Positions 28,401 to 37,751 of a stretch of 64,000 bases of DNA are shown one piece after another. The DNA is from Lophius americanus. Lineage: Eukaryota; Chordata; Actinopteri; Lophiiformes; Lophiidae. The stretch lies in contig JBBDHG010000014.1 of assembly GCA_037951165.1 (NCBI GenBank), positions 6,898,001-6,962,000 on the forward strand. The letters run 5' to 3'. The notes beneath the pieces were generated by a model, which had not been told where the DNA came from, made no database searches, and saw only the letters and a list, made by a program, of their open reading frames with translations. The translations under genes and the position numbers were made by a program. How positions within the stretch are numbered: position 1 is the first letter of the stretch; the number at the start of each line of letters is the position of its first letter.

Positions 28401-29686
28401 TCTGCTCGTCTAGTCCCAAGCTGGGTGTTGTAGTGGTGACGAAGCGCATCAGCACCAGGTTCTTTGCCCATGAGTATGGCAAGGTGACCAACCCACCCCC
28501 AGGAACCATCATTGACTTAGAGGTCACCCGTCCAGAATGGTACGTTTTAAGCTTCTCCATTATTTAGTTGTGGTTAGCATTTTCAATAAATAGCGGTATA
28601 CCTATATCAATTTTTTTTGGCTGATCAGCTATTTTCAAAAGGCTGACCGGCTGATACCTATTTTGGCGATTGTATTTTTTTTTCTCTCATTTTGAAGGAT
28701 TACAATAGATGTAAGGCTAGTCGGCATCGTCCTGTATTCTGACCTGTTGAAATCAATGAACCCACTGTGCGTTGCTAAAACCAATTGTATGACATTTCGA
28801 AGTGAAAATAAAGCTTTCTAAGTGTAGATCGGTCCATTATATGTTGTTGTTGGCTTTGTTCAGGGACTTCAGGGCTAGAAATTGTGAGATTTGTGTTTTC
28901 TGGCATAATTTGAGATGTTTGGAGCTCATTCTTGGTGGGCAAGTACATCCGGTGTGTAAAATCAGCCTCTAGTGAGGCTGCCCGGCCGATGCCAATTTCA
29001 TCAAACTAAGCCCCCAGATGCACCTCTAATAATAAACTGTATGTCCTTCAGCTACTGTGATGACTTGAAAAGCCTGTTGATGCTGGTTAACCCCTGTTCA
29101 CTAGGTACGATTTCTACATCGTGAGCCAGTCTGTCCGTGCTGGAAGCGTCTCCCCAACCCACTACAATGTTGTGTACGACACCAGCGGACTGAAGCCTGA
29201 TCACATGCAGCGGCTCACCTACAAGCTGTGCCACATGTACTACAACTGGCAGGTAAGCTGTCTCTAAAATCAGTGTGTTCTTACAGTAGAGGGCCGCATA
29301 CCCCCAACAAGACACAACGGCTCTCTTAGTGCCTGAGAACCTGATTTCAATATAAAATGTTCTTTCTCAGAAAAGTAAAGTTTGTAATTTACATATATCA
29401 AATACATATATCATTTTTGTGTGTTTTAATTCGCTGTCAAATGAGTCATAAATAACAACCATTGCATTTAAACATGGCAATTAAAATTTACTGCAGTCAA
29501 AATGTCTCAGGACAGCTAACTTCTGACATGAAAGTTAAAAAAGGCACCCTATACTTTGTCTTGTTTCAGGGGATCATCAGAGTTCCTGCCCCCTGCCAGT
29601 ATGCCCACAAGTTGGCTTTCCTTGTGGGTCAGAGCATCCACAAGGTGCCCAACGTCCAACTGGACGACCACTTGTTCTACCTGTGA
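7402..29686 (+). CDS. piwil1: Piwi-like protein 1 (PIWI-clade Argonaute), 20 coding exons, 859 aa
   Basis: Germline Argonaute that binds piRNAs and slices transposon RNA. Exons: 7402-7464, 8697-8817, 9139-9267, 9355-9569, 9661-9782, 9879-9959, 10976-11173, 13107-13215, 17205-17331, 17992-18109, 19259-19373, 19462-19649, 20708-20780, 20860-21060, 21941-22044, 23109-23179, 23572-23725, 28414-28539, 29105-29252, 29570-29686. All phases agree and sum to 2580 nt; human PIWIL1 has 861 residues. The N-terminus has Arg-Gly repeats (residues 2-14 and 47-53), the sites methylated for Tudor binding in this family. A PAZ region lies at about 265-390. MID-PIWI covers about 450-859. The slicer tetrad is intact: D630 (GIDCYHD), E668 (GQE), D700 (YRDGVGDG), H834 (CQYAHKLAF). 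The C-terminus ends in FYL, usual for Piwi proteins. All junctions are GT-AG except intron 16, which uses GC. The match to PIWIL1 is closer than to PIWIL2, notably the LVGRGRQ and VGQSIH segments. Exon 9 is the least conserved part of PAZ. Confidence 0.95.
11290..11865. other. piwil1 intron 7, no recognised element
   Basis: Intronic sequence with no exon or family match. The segment from about 11320 (GGGCGCCTTTCAGGCA) could be an old repeat, but I cannot name it. Confidence 0.4.
11866..12240 (-). mobile_element. LINE 3' end fragment (RTE/L1-like), in piwil1 intron 7
   Basis: The reverse strand encodes a run near 11863-12051 with the pattern GTPKRMYPDVV.EGMQL, then EDA.DRARWK and IHC. This resembles the extreme C-terminus shared by many fish and invertebrate LINE polyproteins (RP.RRY.DVVKEDM..VGV...DRA.WR..IRCGDP). 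Only this tail survives; the polymerase domain is absent. Confidence 0.6.
12290..12870 (+). pseudogene. hAT transposase remnant with BED-type zinc finger
   Basis: In the frame through 12405-12480, the peptide CNFYLKNISFKSGSTKNLHR followed by HFKT matches the BED zinc-finger segment of hAT (ZBED-like) transposases (C..C...I....GST.NL.RHL...H). The first Cys pair is partly lost, and stops and frameshifts interrupt what follows. It lies inside piwil1 intron 7. Confidence 0.55.
13508..16560 (-). mobile_element. L2-like non-LTR retrotransposon, nearly full length but broken
   Basis: Read on the reverse strand, the order is: a possible zinc-finger/ORF1-type stretch (about 16558-16202); an endonuclease start with FFNTQSL and CLTETW (16190-15840); the endonuclease middle with LGDMNIHV, HTLDLVITD and GVSDHKAV (15774-14920); a reverse transcriptase with FQSGFR.LHRTA and LLDLSAAFDTVDH (14623-14363); the SSRLDYCNA motif (14159-13953); and the terminal RLWNALPDHLRAPQTTDTF (13944-13654). 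It ends in an ATAAT-type microsatellite at 13508-13530. Frames are disrupted and there is a deletion around 13945-13955, so it is inactive. It lies antisense in piwil1 intron 8. The motifs fit the L2/CR1/Jockey group; the exact family is not determined. Confidence 0.85.
18855..18885 (+). repeat. Short TTAGGG-like stretch
   Basis: GGGTTAGGGGTTAGGG occurs in piwil1 intron 10. It has only two or three degenerate units, so it is noted but carries little weight as an interstitial telomeric repeat. Confidence 0.3.
21527..21880 (+). mobile_element. Tc1-like transposon fragment in piwil1 intron 14
   Basis: It contains GATGGCTAGAAGACTGGGTC, then TGGTCTAAAGAAGGACAACT, then CAAATTGCTGAAGAAGC, and it ends GGCAGGTGGTTTT. 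These are successive segments of the teleost Tc1-like transposase gene and its 3' end, with most of the middle deleted. No open frame survives. Confidence 0.65.
25535..26767 (+). mobile_element. piggyBac-like element with TTAA target duplication
   Basis: It is flanked by TTAA on both sides (25531-25534 and 26768-26771). The terminal inverted repeats are a perfect 13 bp: CCCTCCTGTTGTC and its complement. Subterminal GGGTCA-AAA-TGACCC inverted motifs occur at 25551-25565 and 25729-25743, with the related GGGTCATTTTGACCC at 26710-26724. TTAA duplication is diagnostic of piggyBac. At 1233 bp it is shorter than an autonomous element, so it is internally deleted. It sits inside an older LINE fragment, so it arrived later. 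Confidence 0.9.
25831..26590 (+). pseudogene. piggyBac transposase remnant
   Basis: An acidic N-terminal stretch (SEEEDGEEYNPEHDESS) is followed by TPGPTRYAVSHAHDI, LFITPAIEKIIL.MTNLEG, DETDLQAYLGLLILAGVYRS, RGEAAASLWDAESG and a trailing NPGPDVTVDEKLV. These match the start of the piggyBac (PGBD4-like) catalytic core. There are stops within the acidic region and after SKNG, and frameshifts near 26220, 26370 and 26500. The remaining catalytic part is missing. Confidence 0.8.
27480..27806. mobile_element. Possible hAT-type MITE end
   Basis: The segment ends AATCACCCAGCCCTAG. Its complement CTAGGGCTGGGTGATT resembles the TAGGGCTGGGCGAT terminus of many vertebrate hAT non-autonomous elements. 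A related GCTGGGCGATTCTGTATA is at 17538. The opposite terminus was not found, so the limits are approximate. Confidence 0.35.
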
Positions 29687-29874
29687 GGATGAACAGTTGG
29701 ACTTATCTTTTAATTAAAGTCTAAGTAAGCGCCTCTTTATGTTGACAATGTTTTGACGCTGCTAAGTTCTTTTCCAGCATCACATCGAGTTAGGTTATGT
29801 CAGAACTAGAGTTCAGGCCTGTTCAATGTCCACTGGAGGGGAAATCTAGTGCCATAGAAGCACTTTTTTGTTAA

Positions 29875-29975
29875 AATAAAATAATATCAGTGCAGATTCT
29901 AGTGTTTCTATGAGTTGCTGTTGCTATGTCTTTATTCTTTTCAATGTTTCGTTTTAGATGGTACTCAAAAATAAA
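29875..29975 (+). terminator. piwil1: piwil1 candidate poly(A) signals
   Basis: AATAAA hexamers lie at 29875-29880 and 29970-29975, about 190 and 285 bases after the stop codon. Either would give a short 3' UTR. The choice between them cannot be made from sequence alone. Confidence 0.55.
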
Positions 29976-29979
29976 AACA

Positions 29980-31260
29980 TTTATGGAGTTGTGTGTTTTA
30001 GAAAAATTAATCACGGCCAATATAGAGCATTTTATTAAACTAAATGCTGGTTTGGACGGTTCTGTTTTTATGTTCTGGTGACAAATACATTTATTTGTCC
30101 ATTTGTTTATACTGTCACTAGACAAAACCCTCACATAAACTGGCACAGCAAGCCAATGTGAAATAGATTATTCTTTTTAATATTTTCTAGAGAAAAATGT
30201 TTTTGAAAACGAGTGAAGAAAGAATTTCACTTGTAATCACAGTAAATCTATTTTAGCAGTGCAAACATATGACTGTAGAGAGTTTTTAAAATATCCTGCC
30301 CATATTCAAGCATGTCAATCTGCATCGAACCTGTATCAAAGGTCTTACCGAAAAAGAAACCCTGATGTAGGCTTTGAAGGCAGGAATTTAGACACAACTT
30401 TAACAAAATAAACCTCATAAATAAATAATTCTCATAAGACATGGAAAACTATGACCAACAGTGGGCTGCTGCAACCCTGACGGGGTCCGTGGATGTGACG
30501 ATGGACATGTATGCTATGAAAAAGGTAACTTTCTCAATAAAACTGAAGATGGACATCTTCATACAACCCTGAGAGAACGGGGACTAATCAGTCCAACCTC
30601 TTTGATAAAATTTTGTCAGAATGCATTGAAGAAGCTTTTTCCTGTTCCCTAACTTACCTGTTACTTAACTTATTTTAAGTCAGATGGCTACTTGATTGCA
30701 AATTTGCTAGTGTTTGGGAATTCCTCATTTGAACATTTTGTTTTAGGGTTTATGCCCGTAAGTATTGTCCCATTGTGCGAACAATGGCAAATGGCTCTTT
30801 CAGATAGAAAACATGTCTAAACACTAATTTTAGTACCAAAGTTCCAGCATAAAAGCCTCACGACACTGAATGCATGCTTTTTTCTCACGCCAATACAAAC
30901 CAATAAAATAAAAATTTTCATGTTTTTGTAGGGACAATTTTTGTCTTTCACAAGCAAAGGGAATTATTGACATACAGCAACTGAGATTGAAATGAAAAAA
31001 AAAATTACATTTAACTTATTGACAAAGTATAAAAAATAAAATTACAATGTAAAGACAAACATGTTGCCAGTGAGACACAAGGGTTAAAATCAATGAAAGC
31101 CAACGATAAATACTAATCCTAACGAGAAATATTTTAAAATGTGACTGAAAATGGAATTAATGGCAGGTTTTGAATGGCTGTGATATGAATATAATTTGGA
31201 ATATGACTGTTGATTCAATATATCAACTTAGGTTGCTGCTTGTTGGTCTGTTTAGCTACA
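29980..31260. other. Intergenic region between piwil1 and fadd
   Basis: AT-rich sequence. Short open frames (for example 30461-30652) have no family resemblance and no supporting splice signals. Nothing further is recognised before the Tc1 fragment. Confidence 0.5.
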
Positions 31261-31264
31261 TGCT

Positions 31265-32000
31265 GGTTGGCATGACCTCTGACCCCTGTTAGTTGCTGAA
31301 AGTTCCAACAATGGACCGTCAGCATCAGAACTAGACCCTGGAGCAATGGCAGGTGATGATCTGCTCTGATGAATCACATCTTCTATTGCATCACATGGAT
31401 GGCTTTGTCCTCTTGTGCTGTTAACCTGGAGATTAGGTAGTACCAGGATGTACTACAGATAGAGATAGGATAGAGGCAATCTGTAGGAGGCAGTGTGATG
31501 CTTCAGTCAGTTTTTCTGCTGGAAACATTGAGACCTGCCATTCATGTGGATGAATCTCTGAGATATGCCACATACCTAAACATTGCTGCAGAGCAAGTGC
31601 TCCCCTCCATGGAAACTGTATTCCTTGATTGCAATGGTCTCTTTCAGCAGGATAATGCTCCCTGACAGACTGCAGGAATGGTTTGAGCAACCAATGTAAG
31701 GTGTCTACTTAGCCTCAAAGTTCTTCATATCTTGATTCAATTCAGTATCTGTGGAATGTGCAGGACAAACCTTGCAACTTGCAGGATTTTATTGAGTTGC
31801 ATGCCCTGGTGTAAGATTCCACAGCATACCCTCAGAGGTCTGCTGGAATGCATGTCTCAGTGGGTTAGAGGAATTAAGGAGTGAAAGGGGGACCAACAAA
31901 ATATTTGGTTTGTTTCAGGGTGTTCTGGGGTTCTTTTTGTGGTAAATGTGGAACGACGACAATGTTAAGCAGGTGTTTTTAATGTTTTGGCTGATCGGTG
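31265..32000 (+). pseudogene. Tc1-like transposase 3' half with terminal repeat
   Basis: It contains CTGATGAATCACATCTTCTA.TGCATCACATGGATGG, CCATTCATGTGGATG, ACCTAAACATTG, CTCTTTCAGCAGGATAATGC and GGAATGGTTTGAG. This is the DDE catalytic half of the teleost Tc1 family, with FQQDNAP around the second catalytic Asp. It ends at the terminal inverted repeat TTTTGGCTGATCGGTG (31985-32000). Frameshifts and stops make it inactive. It ends about 200 bp upstream of the fadd start codon. Confidence 0.75.
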
Positions 32001-32091
32001 CATAAAGTTTATGATAAACTGGTCTTACTAAAATAATCTGTTTCTTTTTCTCCACAATCTAACAGTGTTCTGCGGTGCAGTCCAGTAGGTG

Positions 32092-32105
32092 GCAGTGTCG
32101 CAACT
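32092..32105 (+). promoter_or_regulatory. CTCF-like motif upstream of fadd
   Basis: CCAGTAGGTGGCAG matches the core of the vertebrate CTCF consensus (CCASYAGRKGGCRS) at every position. It lies 96 bp before the fadd ATG, between piwil1 and fadd. A 14-bp match is suggestive only; binding is not shown. Confidence 0.45.
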
Positions 32106-32200
32106 GAGAGCTGTTTGGTCAGTAAACCAAAGAAGAAGCAGGAGGAATCTTCTGGCCGTGTTTTTAACTCCTGTGAGCGGAGGAGGTCTTTCTTTGAGAA

Positions 32201-34833
32201 ATGAGCACTTTTCAGTTTACCGCGGTTTTATTAGATATCTCTAACGAGCTCTCACATGAAGACTTGAGCAAAATGAAGTTCTTGTGTCGGGACCTGATCG
32301 GGAAAAGAGACATGGAGACGATCGACTCTGGAAGAACACTTTTCCGGATTCTGTCAGAACGATGCAAACTGGGCGAGGACGACACCGCCTATCTGAGTCA
32401 GCTGCTCTCGGAGATTAACCGGACCGATCTGTCGGATAAACTGAACCAGTGGCAGCGGAGGGTGTCAACCGAGAACCAGCCGGACCAGAGGGAGAGAGGT
32501 ATGGAGCAGCAGAACCGCCATTTATCCTGATCAACAGAGGCACGCTGTTTCCTTCTGTCGGAGAGGGAAAGTTTATCGAACATATATTTATGTTGTTTCA
32601 TTCACGGAAAACTCATGAAGTTCTAGCTAATAATTTACAATAAACCATAATAATATTAAGGTTTTGTCCTCAGCAAAAGCTCTGAGTTGTTTTGTTTCCT
32701 GTTACTAAGCAGTTGGCAGTGCTCTTGTTTTGAATGAACTTGAGCGGAAGTAAGTTGGCCAGCATCCTGGATGTATGTCTAAACTTAATATTAATGTTAA
32801 ACCAAGATTTTGGTAACATATTTTAACCAAGTGTTTAAATATTAAATATAGATCTTAAATCCATTTTTTAAAATAATTATGTTAATCCACAAGTTTAGAC
32901 TAAATTACTGGATGAATCAAGTGATGAATACTTAATTAATCAATCAATCAATCCCCAAAGCTGGAATTCAATATACACTATATATATATATATATGAATA
33001 TATAATTGTGTGTACTAGTTTATAATGGAACCAGGAGTATTATTATTATAAATGAACAAGCCTGGACATATCCACTGAAAGTTCACCCTGTAGGTGTCTG
33101 CTCCCCCTCAGGGAGGCGCTAAAGACTAAAGGTCGTGTGAGTAAGGGTTGTTTTGCTATGAGGCTGTCAAAAACACTGGATAACTTATGCAGGTATATCT
33201 ATGAATGAAACTCATTTCAATTTAATTTTTTAAAGACAAATGGGGGCTCCATGATAACTTCAATATGTCATCAGACCTGGTTTGAAGGAAAAATGAGTAT
33301 GAGTATCCTCCTTTCAACTTATTAAACCAAGGATTCTATTTTATTTGTACGGGTGTAAAGAAGCAGTGCTTGTTGCAGTGGATCCATTGTGTTATGCTTA
33401 CATTGTACCGTGAACCAAACTGAATTTAAAATGACTGGCTTACCTCTGTAATTCATTGAGGGGGGAAAATAAGTAAGAACAGTCAGAGGAAACCAAAACC
33501 ACAAACCCAAAGTGGGCTGGCTTCTAAATCACACACAAAATCAGAGCGAAACACTGAAATCTGATCCAACTTTGGTGAGTTTCATCAGGAAAGCTCATGA
33601 TGTGGCTCAGTAGTTTGTTTGACCTCCACATGCCAGTTAGCACTCATGGTATCTGTGCATGCTTCAAATGAGACGTGGGATGGCGTCCTGAGAGATCTCC
33701 CAGAACAGGATCGGAGGATTGGTGAGCTACTAAACAGACTTGTGCCCCTTGGTGGCGTCCTATGTAGCAATACATAACATCCCATAGGGGCTCATTTGCA
33801 TTAAGGTTTGAGGAACATTAGGGCCAGTCAATAACATCAATACCTTCATCATCCAGGGTCTGCCTGCGCACTGTGACCACATGAAGCCGGGTATTGTCCG
33901 GGACCAAGAGGAACCCAGTATCAACTGGACCAGTAAGGTCTGACAGTGCATCTGAAGACATCATCCGGTTACCTGACAGCAGTCAGGGTACCATTGGTTA
34001 ACACTTGGAGGTCTGAAGTCAAACTGCTTTGGTTTTATAGTGAAATGATAGAGTGTCCCCCTTATTTTCTTTTGAACAGCATAATAAGTCTGAACCTTGT
34101 CAATGGTGGAGGACGAGGGATTGAGCCACGGCCGTCAACGCTACCACAATAAGGAACAAATGGAAATATATATATTAGTTTTACAGAATGAATTAACTAC
34201 AGACAATTTGTAAATGTATCTCTATAAGAGAACCTGATCACTTGAGCGGATACCCAGTGCAGTTGTACTTGTGTCTGCAATTCACTAATATTGTGTGACG
34301 TATTCATTTAGTTTCATCTTTTAAATGCCCGGAATTGAACTTACAATTAGATTGTACAGTTTCATTATAGTTTTTATCATTTATGAAATAAAGACCCACT
34401 GCTAGTATTATTCTCTGTAGCTTTAATCTGATATGGTGATGTCGATAACCATGATCAATCTTTCATAGTAATAGTTGCGCTATATCCTTATATAATATAC
34501 TTAAATTTCTTTAAAATATTTCTGTTTTAACCCGGATTGTCTTCTCCTCCTTTAGACAGACTGGACATCGCCACAGAGATAATTGCCGAGACTCTGGGAA
34601 AGAATTGGCGTAAGCTTGGCCGCAAACTGGGTTTGACTGAAGTCCAGCTGGAGTCCATTTCCGCCAGGCATCCCACAGAACTGGAGGACGTGGCGGTGGA
34701 GATGCTGAAGGAGTGGAGGAAACGTCGAGGAGCTACGGCCCAAACAGAGGATCTCATAAATGCCCTGAGAGCCTGCATGTTAAACCTGACAGCCGATAAT
34801 GTGGAGGACAGACTCGCAGGCCTTGAATCTTGA
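32201..34833 (+). CDS. fadd: FAS-associated death domain protein (FADD), 2 exons, 191 aa
   Basis: Adaptor that links death receptors to procaspase-8 in the death-inducing signalling complex. Exon 1 is 32201-32498 and exon 2 is 34556-34833; the junction falls inside GAC (phase 1), and 576 nt encode 191 residues plus stop. The N-terminal death-effector domain (about 1-80) contains KFLCRDLIGKRDME and SGRTLFRIL, aligning with FLCLGRVGKRKLE and SGLDLFSML of human FADD. The C-terminal death domain (about 100-188) contains IIAETLGKNWRKLGRKLGL and LRACMLNLTADNVEDRL. The two-exon layout, with the intron between the two domains, is that of vertebrate fadd. The protein is shorter than the human one (208) because it lacks the Ser-rich tail. 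The ATG context GAGAAATGA is adequate. No canonical AATAAA was seen close after the stop. Confidence 0.93.
32499..34555 (+). other. fadd: fadd intron
   Basis: The donor is AGAG|GTATGG and the acceptor TCCTCCTTTAG. The 2057-bp intron carries a short TA repeat (32975-33002) and an antisense transposase remnant (33555-34010). Nothing else is recognisable. Confidence 0.8.
33555..34010 (-). pseudogene. Tc1/mariner-superfamily transposase remnant (second family)
   Basis: The reverse strand encodes, across shifted frames, a run resembling SSWSRTIPGF.WSQCAGR, then a DDEGIDVIDWP-type block, PNVPQTL, and finally SPILRSCSGRSLRTPSHVS with a terminal CTDT. This order (VWQDNARPH / IDWPARSPDLNPIEH / WEEIPQ..I..L..SM) is the C-terminal half of a DDE transposase of a family different from the Tc1 copies above. 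Frameshifts disrupt it. It lies in the fadd intron. Confidence 0.55.
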
Positions 34834-35440
34834 TGGAGATTTAACGATCAGACAAAACAGAGATAAAGTTTTTGGACTGGAAATCAGTGCAACAAAGTCA
34901 GGGTTCATTTATGTTATATGCAGATTTACAGCATGAAATTATGCAAGGAAGTGAATCATCGTCATCACGGATGGATAATACATCTCGTGCACCAAATTAA
35001 GGAGGAGGGTATTTAAACTAATGATTAGAGAACATCGTTGCCAAATATTGGTAATATTTCATGTTTTTATCTGATGTTTTTTTTGTGATTAATCACATCT
35101 CGATAACGCATGTAAACAATATCTAAAAGTGATACTGCTGCTTCTAACGGAGTAAATCTTGTTCACATAATGTCCACATGTGAATCAACATGTAAATCAG
35201 CATGAGGCATTTCTATTCATACGAATCGTGTCATCAGAATAGAGGTCATACTATGAAACAATCGTTTTGGTCTTTGAGTGAAAAAATACGATAAAGAAAA
35301 CTTTTTCATGTTGGCCCCAGTACTAACGGTAATGTCTGTGTTCAATGCCAAATCCCAACGTTCTTTTATCTGTTAGAAATATGTACTTTCAAACTCTATT
35401 TGAACTCTATAATATTTCTCAACTTATGTCTGTTAAATAT
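34834..35440. other. fadd 3' flank
   Basis: It should include the fadd 3' UTR. No strong AATAAA is found in the first few hundred bases. No other feature is recognised. Confidence 0.4.
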
Positions 35441-35441
35441 A

Positions 35442-35835
35442 CACTGATCAGCCAGAACTTTACAACCACCTGTAGGATCATGTGTAGGTCACCGTTTTGC
35501 TGCCAAAACACTTCTGTGATGTTACTTTGTCTTCTGGGACTCTTCTATGCTTTGTGCTACATTAGCTTCTCTCTGGAAATGGACATCAAAAGTCATTCCT
35601 TAGAACACTGCAGACCAAGAACACCCCACAAGACCTGCATTTCTGAAGATGCTCTGACCCCGTTGTCCAACCATACCCCTGTGGTTCTTGTTAAATCACT
35701 CAAATCCTTACTCCGTTTATTTTTCCTGCTTCCAAACAAAAGATGTGCACTTGCTGCTTAATATATCACACCCACTGACAGGTCTGTTGGAAAGCAGATA
35801 ATCAATGTCAGTGGTAATGATATGGCTTATCAGTG
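35442..35835 (-). mobile_element. Non-autonomous Tc1-like element (394 bp) with TA duplication
   Basis: The termini are CACTGATCAGCCAGAAC and its imperfect complement ending GGCTTATCAGTG, flanked by TA on both sides (35440-35441, 35836-35837). The interior keeps pieces of the Tc1 5' region in reverse orientation, such as CCACAAGACCTGCA.TTCTGAAGATGCTCTGACC. The transposase core is deleted, so it moved only with help from an intact relative, if at all. Confidence 0.75.
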
Positions 35836-35839
35836 TAAG

Positions 35840-36475
35840 CTGCACTGACAGAAATTTGTTGTTTTAAATGTTTCTTTCTTTTTTTGGGTGAGATTTAGTA
35901 CTGGCCATTAGACAGAATTGGCAAGCTATTTACGTTATAGGGGTGCTTGTGCTTTGCTAAGCTAACTAGCTTCCGGGTTTAACTTTTTGTACCTTTGTGA
36001 ATCAAAAGAGAAATTAATTCTATGTAATTAAAAAAGGAAAATCAATATTTTGATCAGAATTCTAACAGTTAATAATATTTTTTTATTTATGTGACATGAA
36101 AATAAAATAAAATTTTAGTCGACATCAAGTCTCTCATTAGCATTTCTGTGTCTTGTAAAGTGTAAATGTTTGTAATTCACTAAACATTCAAGAAGAAATC
36201 AGACTTGAAAGATTGTCAAAACAGCCATCGAACCAAAACTCTTCATAGCTGTGCTCTGATGTCATCAAGGTCACGCACTGTTTCTGCAGAGGTAATGCAT
36301 GCTATTAAGGTATGTTGAAATGTCAATGTTGACATTAAAGTAATAGAAAAATGATAGCATTAATAAGGGCCACATTGATCAATAAATCAGGTATCGAGAA
36401 TAAAGTTGTATTGTAGTGAGAAATAAGTCATTACAAGAATAATTTAATGTTTACTAGAATAAAGTCGTAATGTTA
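35840..36475. other. Non-genic stretch, nothing recognised
   Basis: AT-rich sequence with no exon or repeat I can name. Confidence 0.5.
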
Positions 36476-36872
36476 CAAGAATGGAGATGAATGGATACGG
36501 GTGAACAGAGGGACAAATGACCAGATGGACTGATGGTTAAATGGATGTAGAGTGAAACGATAGATGGCAAGATGTTAGAATGGATGGATGGATAAATTGA
36601 TTGCTGGATGAATGGCTAGATGGTTGAATGGATGAGGTAATACATGAATGGCTAGACTTTGAATGGATAGATGGATGGATTGTTGAATGGATGGATGAGT
36701 TAATAGATGGAAGGGTGAAGGGATGGATAGATAGATGGATTGATGGATGGTTAAATGGATTGATTGAAAGGTAGATGGATGGGTGAATGATAGATGGATT
36801 GATTGAGGGTAGATGGTTAAATACATTGATGGGTACATGGATGGATGGAGGGATTGATAAACAGACAGATAG
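36476..36872. repeat. Degenerate GATG/GGAT tetranucleotide minisatellite
   Basis: It is about 400 bp built of GATGGATG-type units with interruptions (TGGTT, TGAAT, TAGAT). The open frame on the reverse strand (36575-36838), full of His, Pro, Ser and Ile, is a by-product of the repeat. Confidence 0.85.
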
Positions 36873-37028
36873 ACGTATGGAGAGATAGCTGCAGGCAGGA
36901 TTAGATCAAGGCCAGTATGGAGGACAGTTATAATGACAGCAATCTAAAAGGTGTGTAAGTGTTGATATGAACACCTGAATATTGATTTAAGACTTTACAC
37001 AGTTTTTCTTCAGAATCGGCCCACTTTG

Positions 37029-37030
<2 letters not shown>

Positions 37031-37076
<46 letters not shown>
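37031..37076. repeat. (TA)n microsatellite
   Basis: An uninterrupted AT dinucleotide tract of about 45 bases. Confidence 0.9.
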
Positions 37077-37078
<2 letters not shown>

Positions 37079-37751
37079 AAGGCGTTTCTGGAGAATCACA
37101 ATGCAAAGCTGCTTGAGTTTGGGTTAGATTCAGTCGTGGACAAAAATGCATGATATTTCTGTTAATTTAGCCTCTCAAGAATCCTCCTGTAAGATTTGGA
37201 AGCACAGGTTCTTAAAGGTTCAGTGTTGAGAATGTATGGTTATCTTTTTAAACACATGGAATATAATTTTCATACCTATGTTTTTATCCATGTATAATTC
37301 ACTCTCCGATGCTTTTTCTTTTGCCGAAATATAAGTATGATCCTTCATTGATCAGAATTTGGGTTCTCCTCCCCTCGCCGGGAGAAGACCAGTGCCGGAG
37401 CTACAGCTACAAACACTACCGCAACGAGGAATAAATCTTAATATCTTCAACCTACTCTTTGCCCTTATAGTTTTGCAAATATAAAAATATCTATCCAAAG
37501 GAGCCCCACCAATTGATAGGATATATATTTTTGTTCAAAGACAATGTAATCATCTTTACCGTTTCAGGCCACTGTAGATTCTTGAGCTGGTGGGTAATAT
37601 AATACAGACTGCAACTTTAAGGGAAGAGTCAGAAACTTAATAAGAAACACAATCTGATAGTGAGTACTTATTTACAAGAAGAAGGGAAGTGGAATCTAGA
37701 TGGAAATGTACATTTAGTGGGTAAGTGACAAAAAGATGAGGTTTTCCTTAC

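Noticed and set aside
36575..36838. Pro/His/Ser/Ile-rich open frame on the minus strand
   Set aside because: It is a direct translation of the GATG minisatellite.
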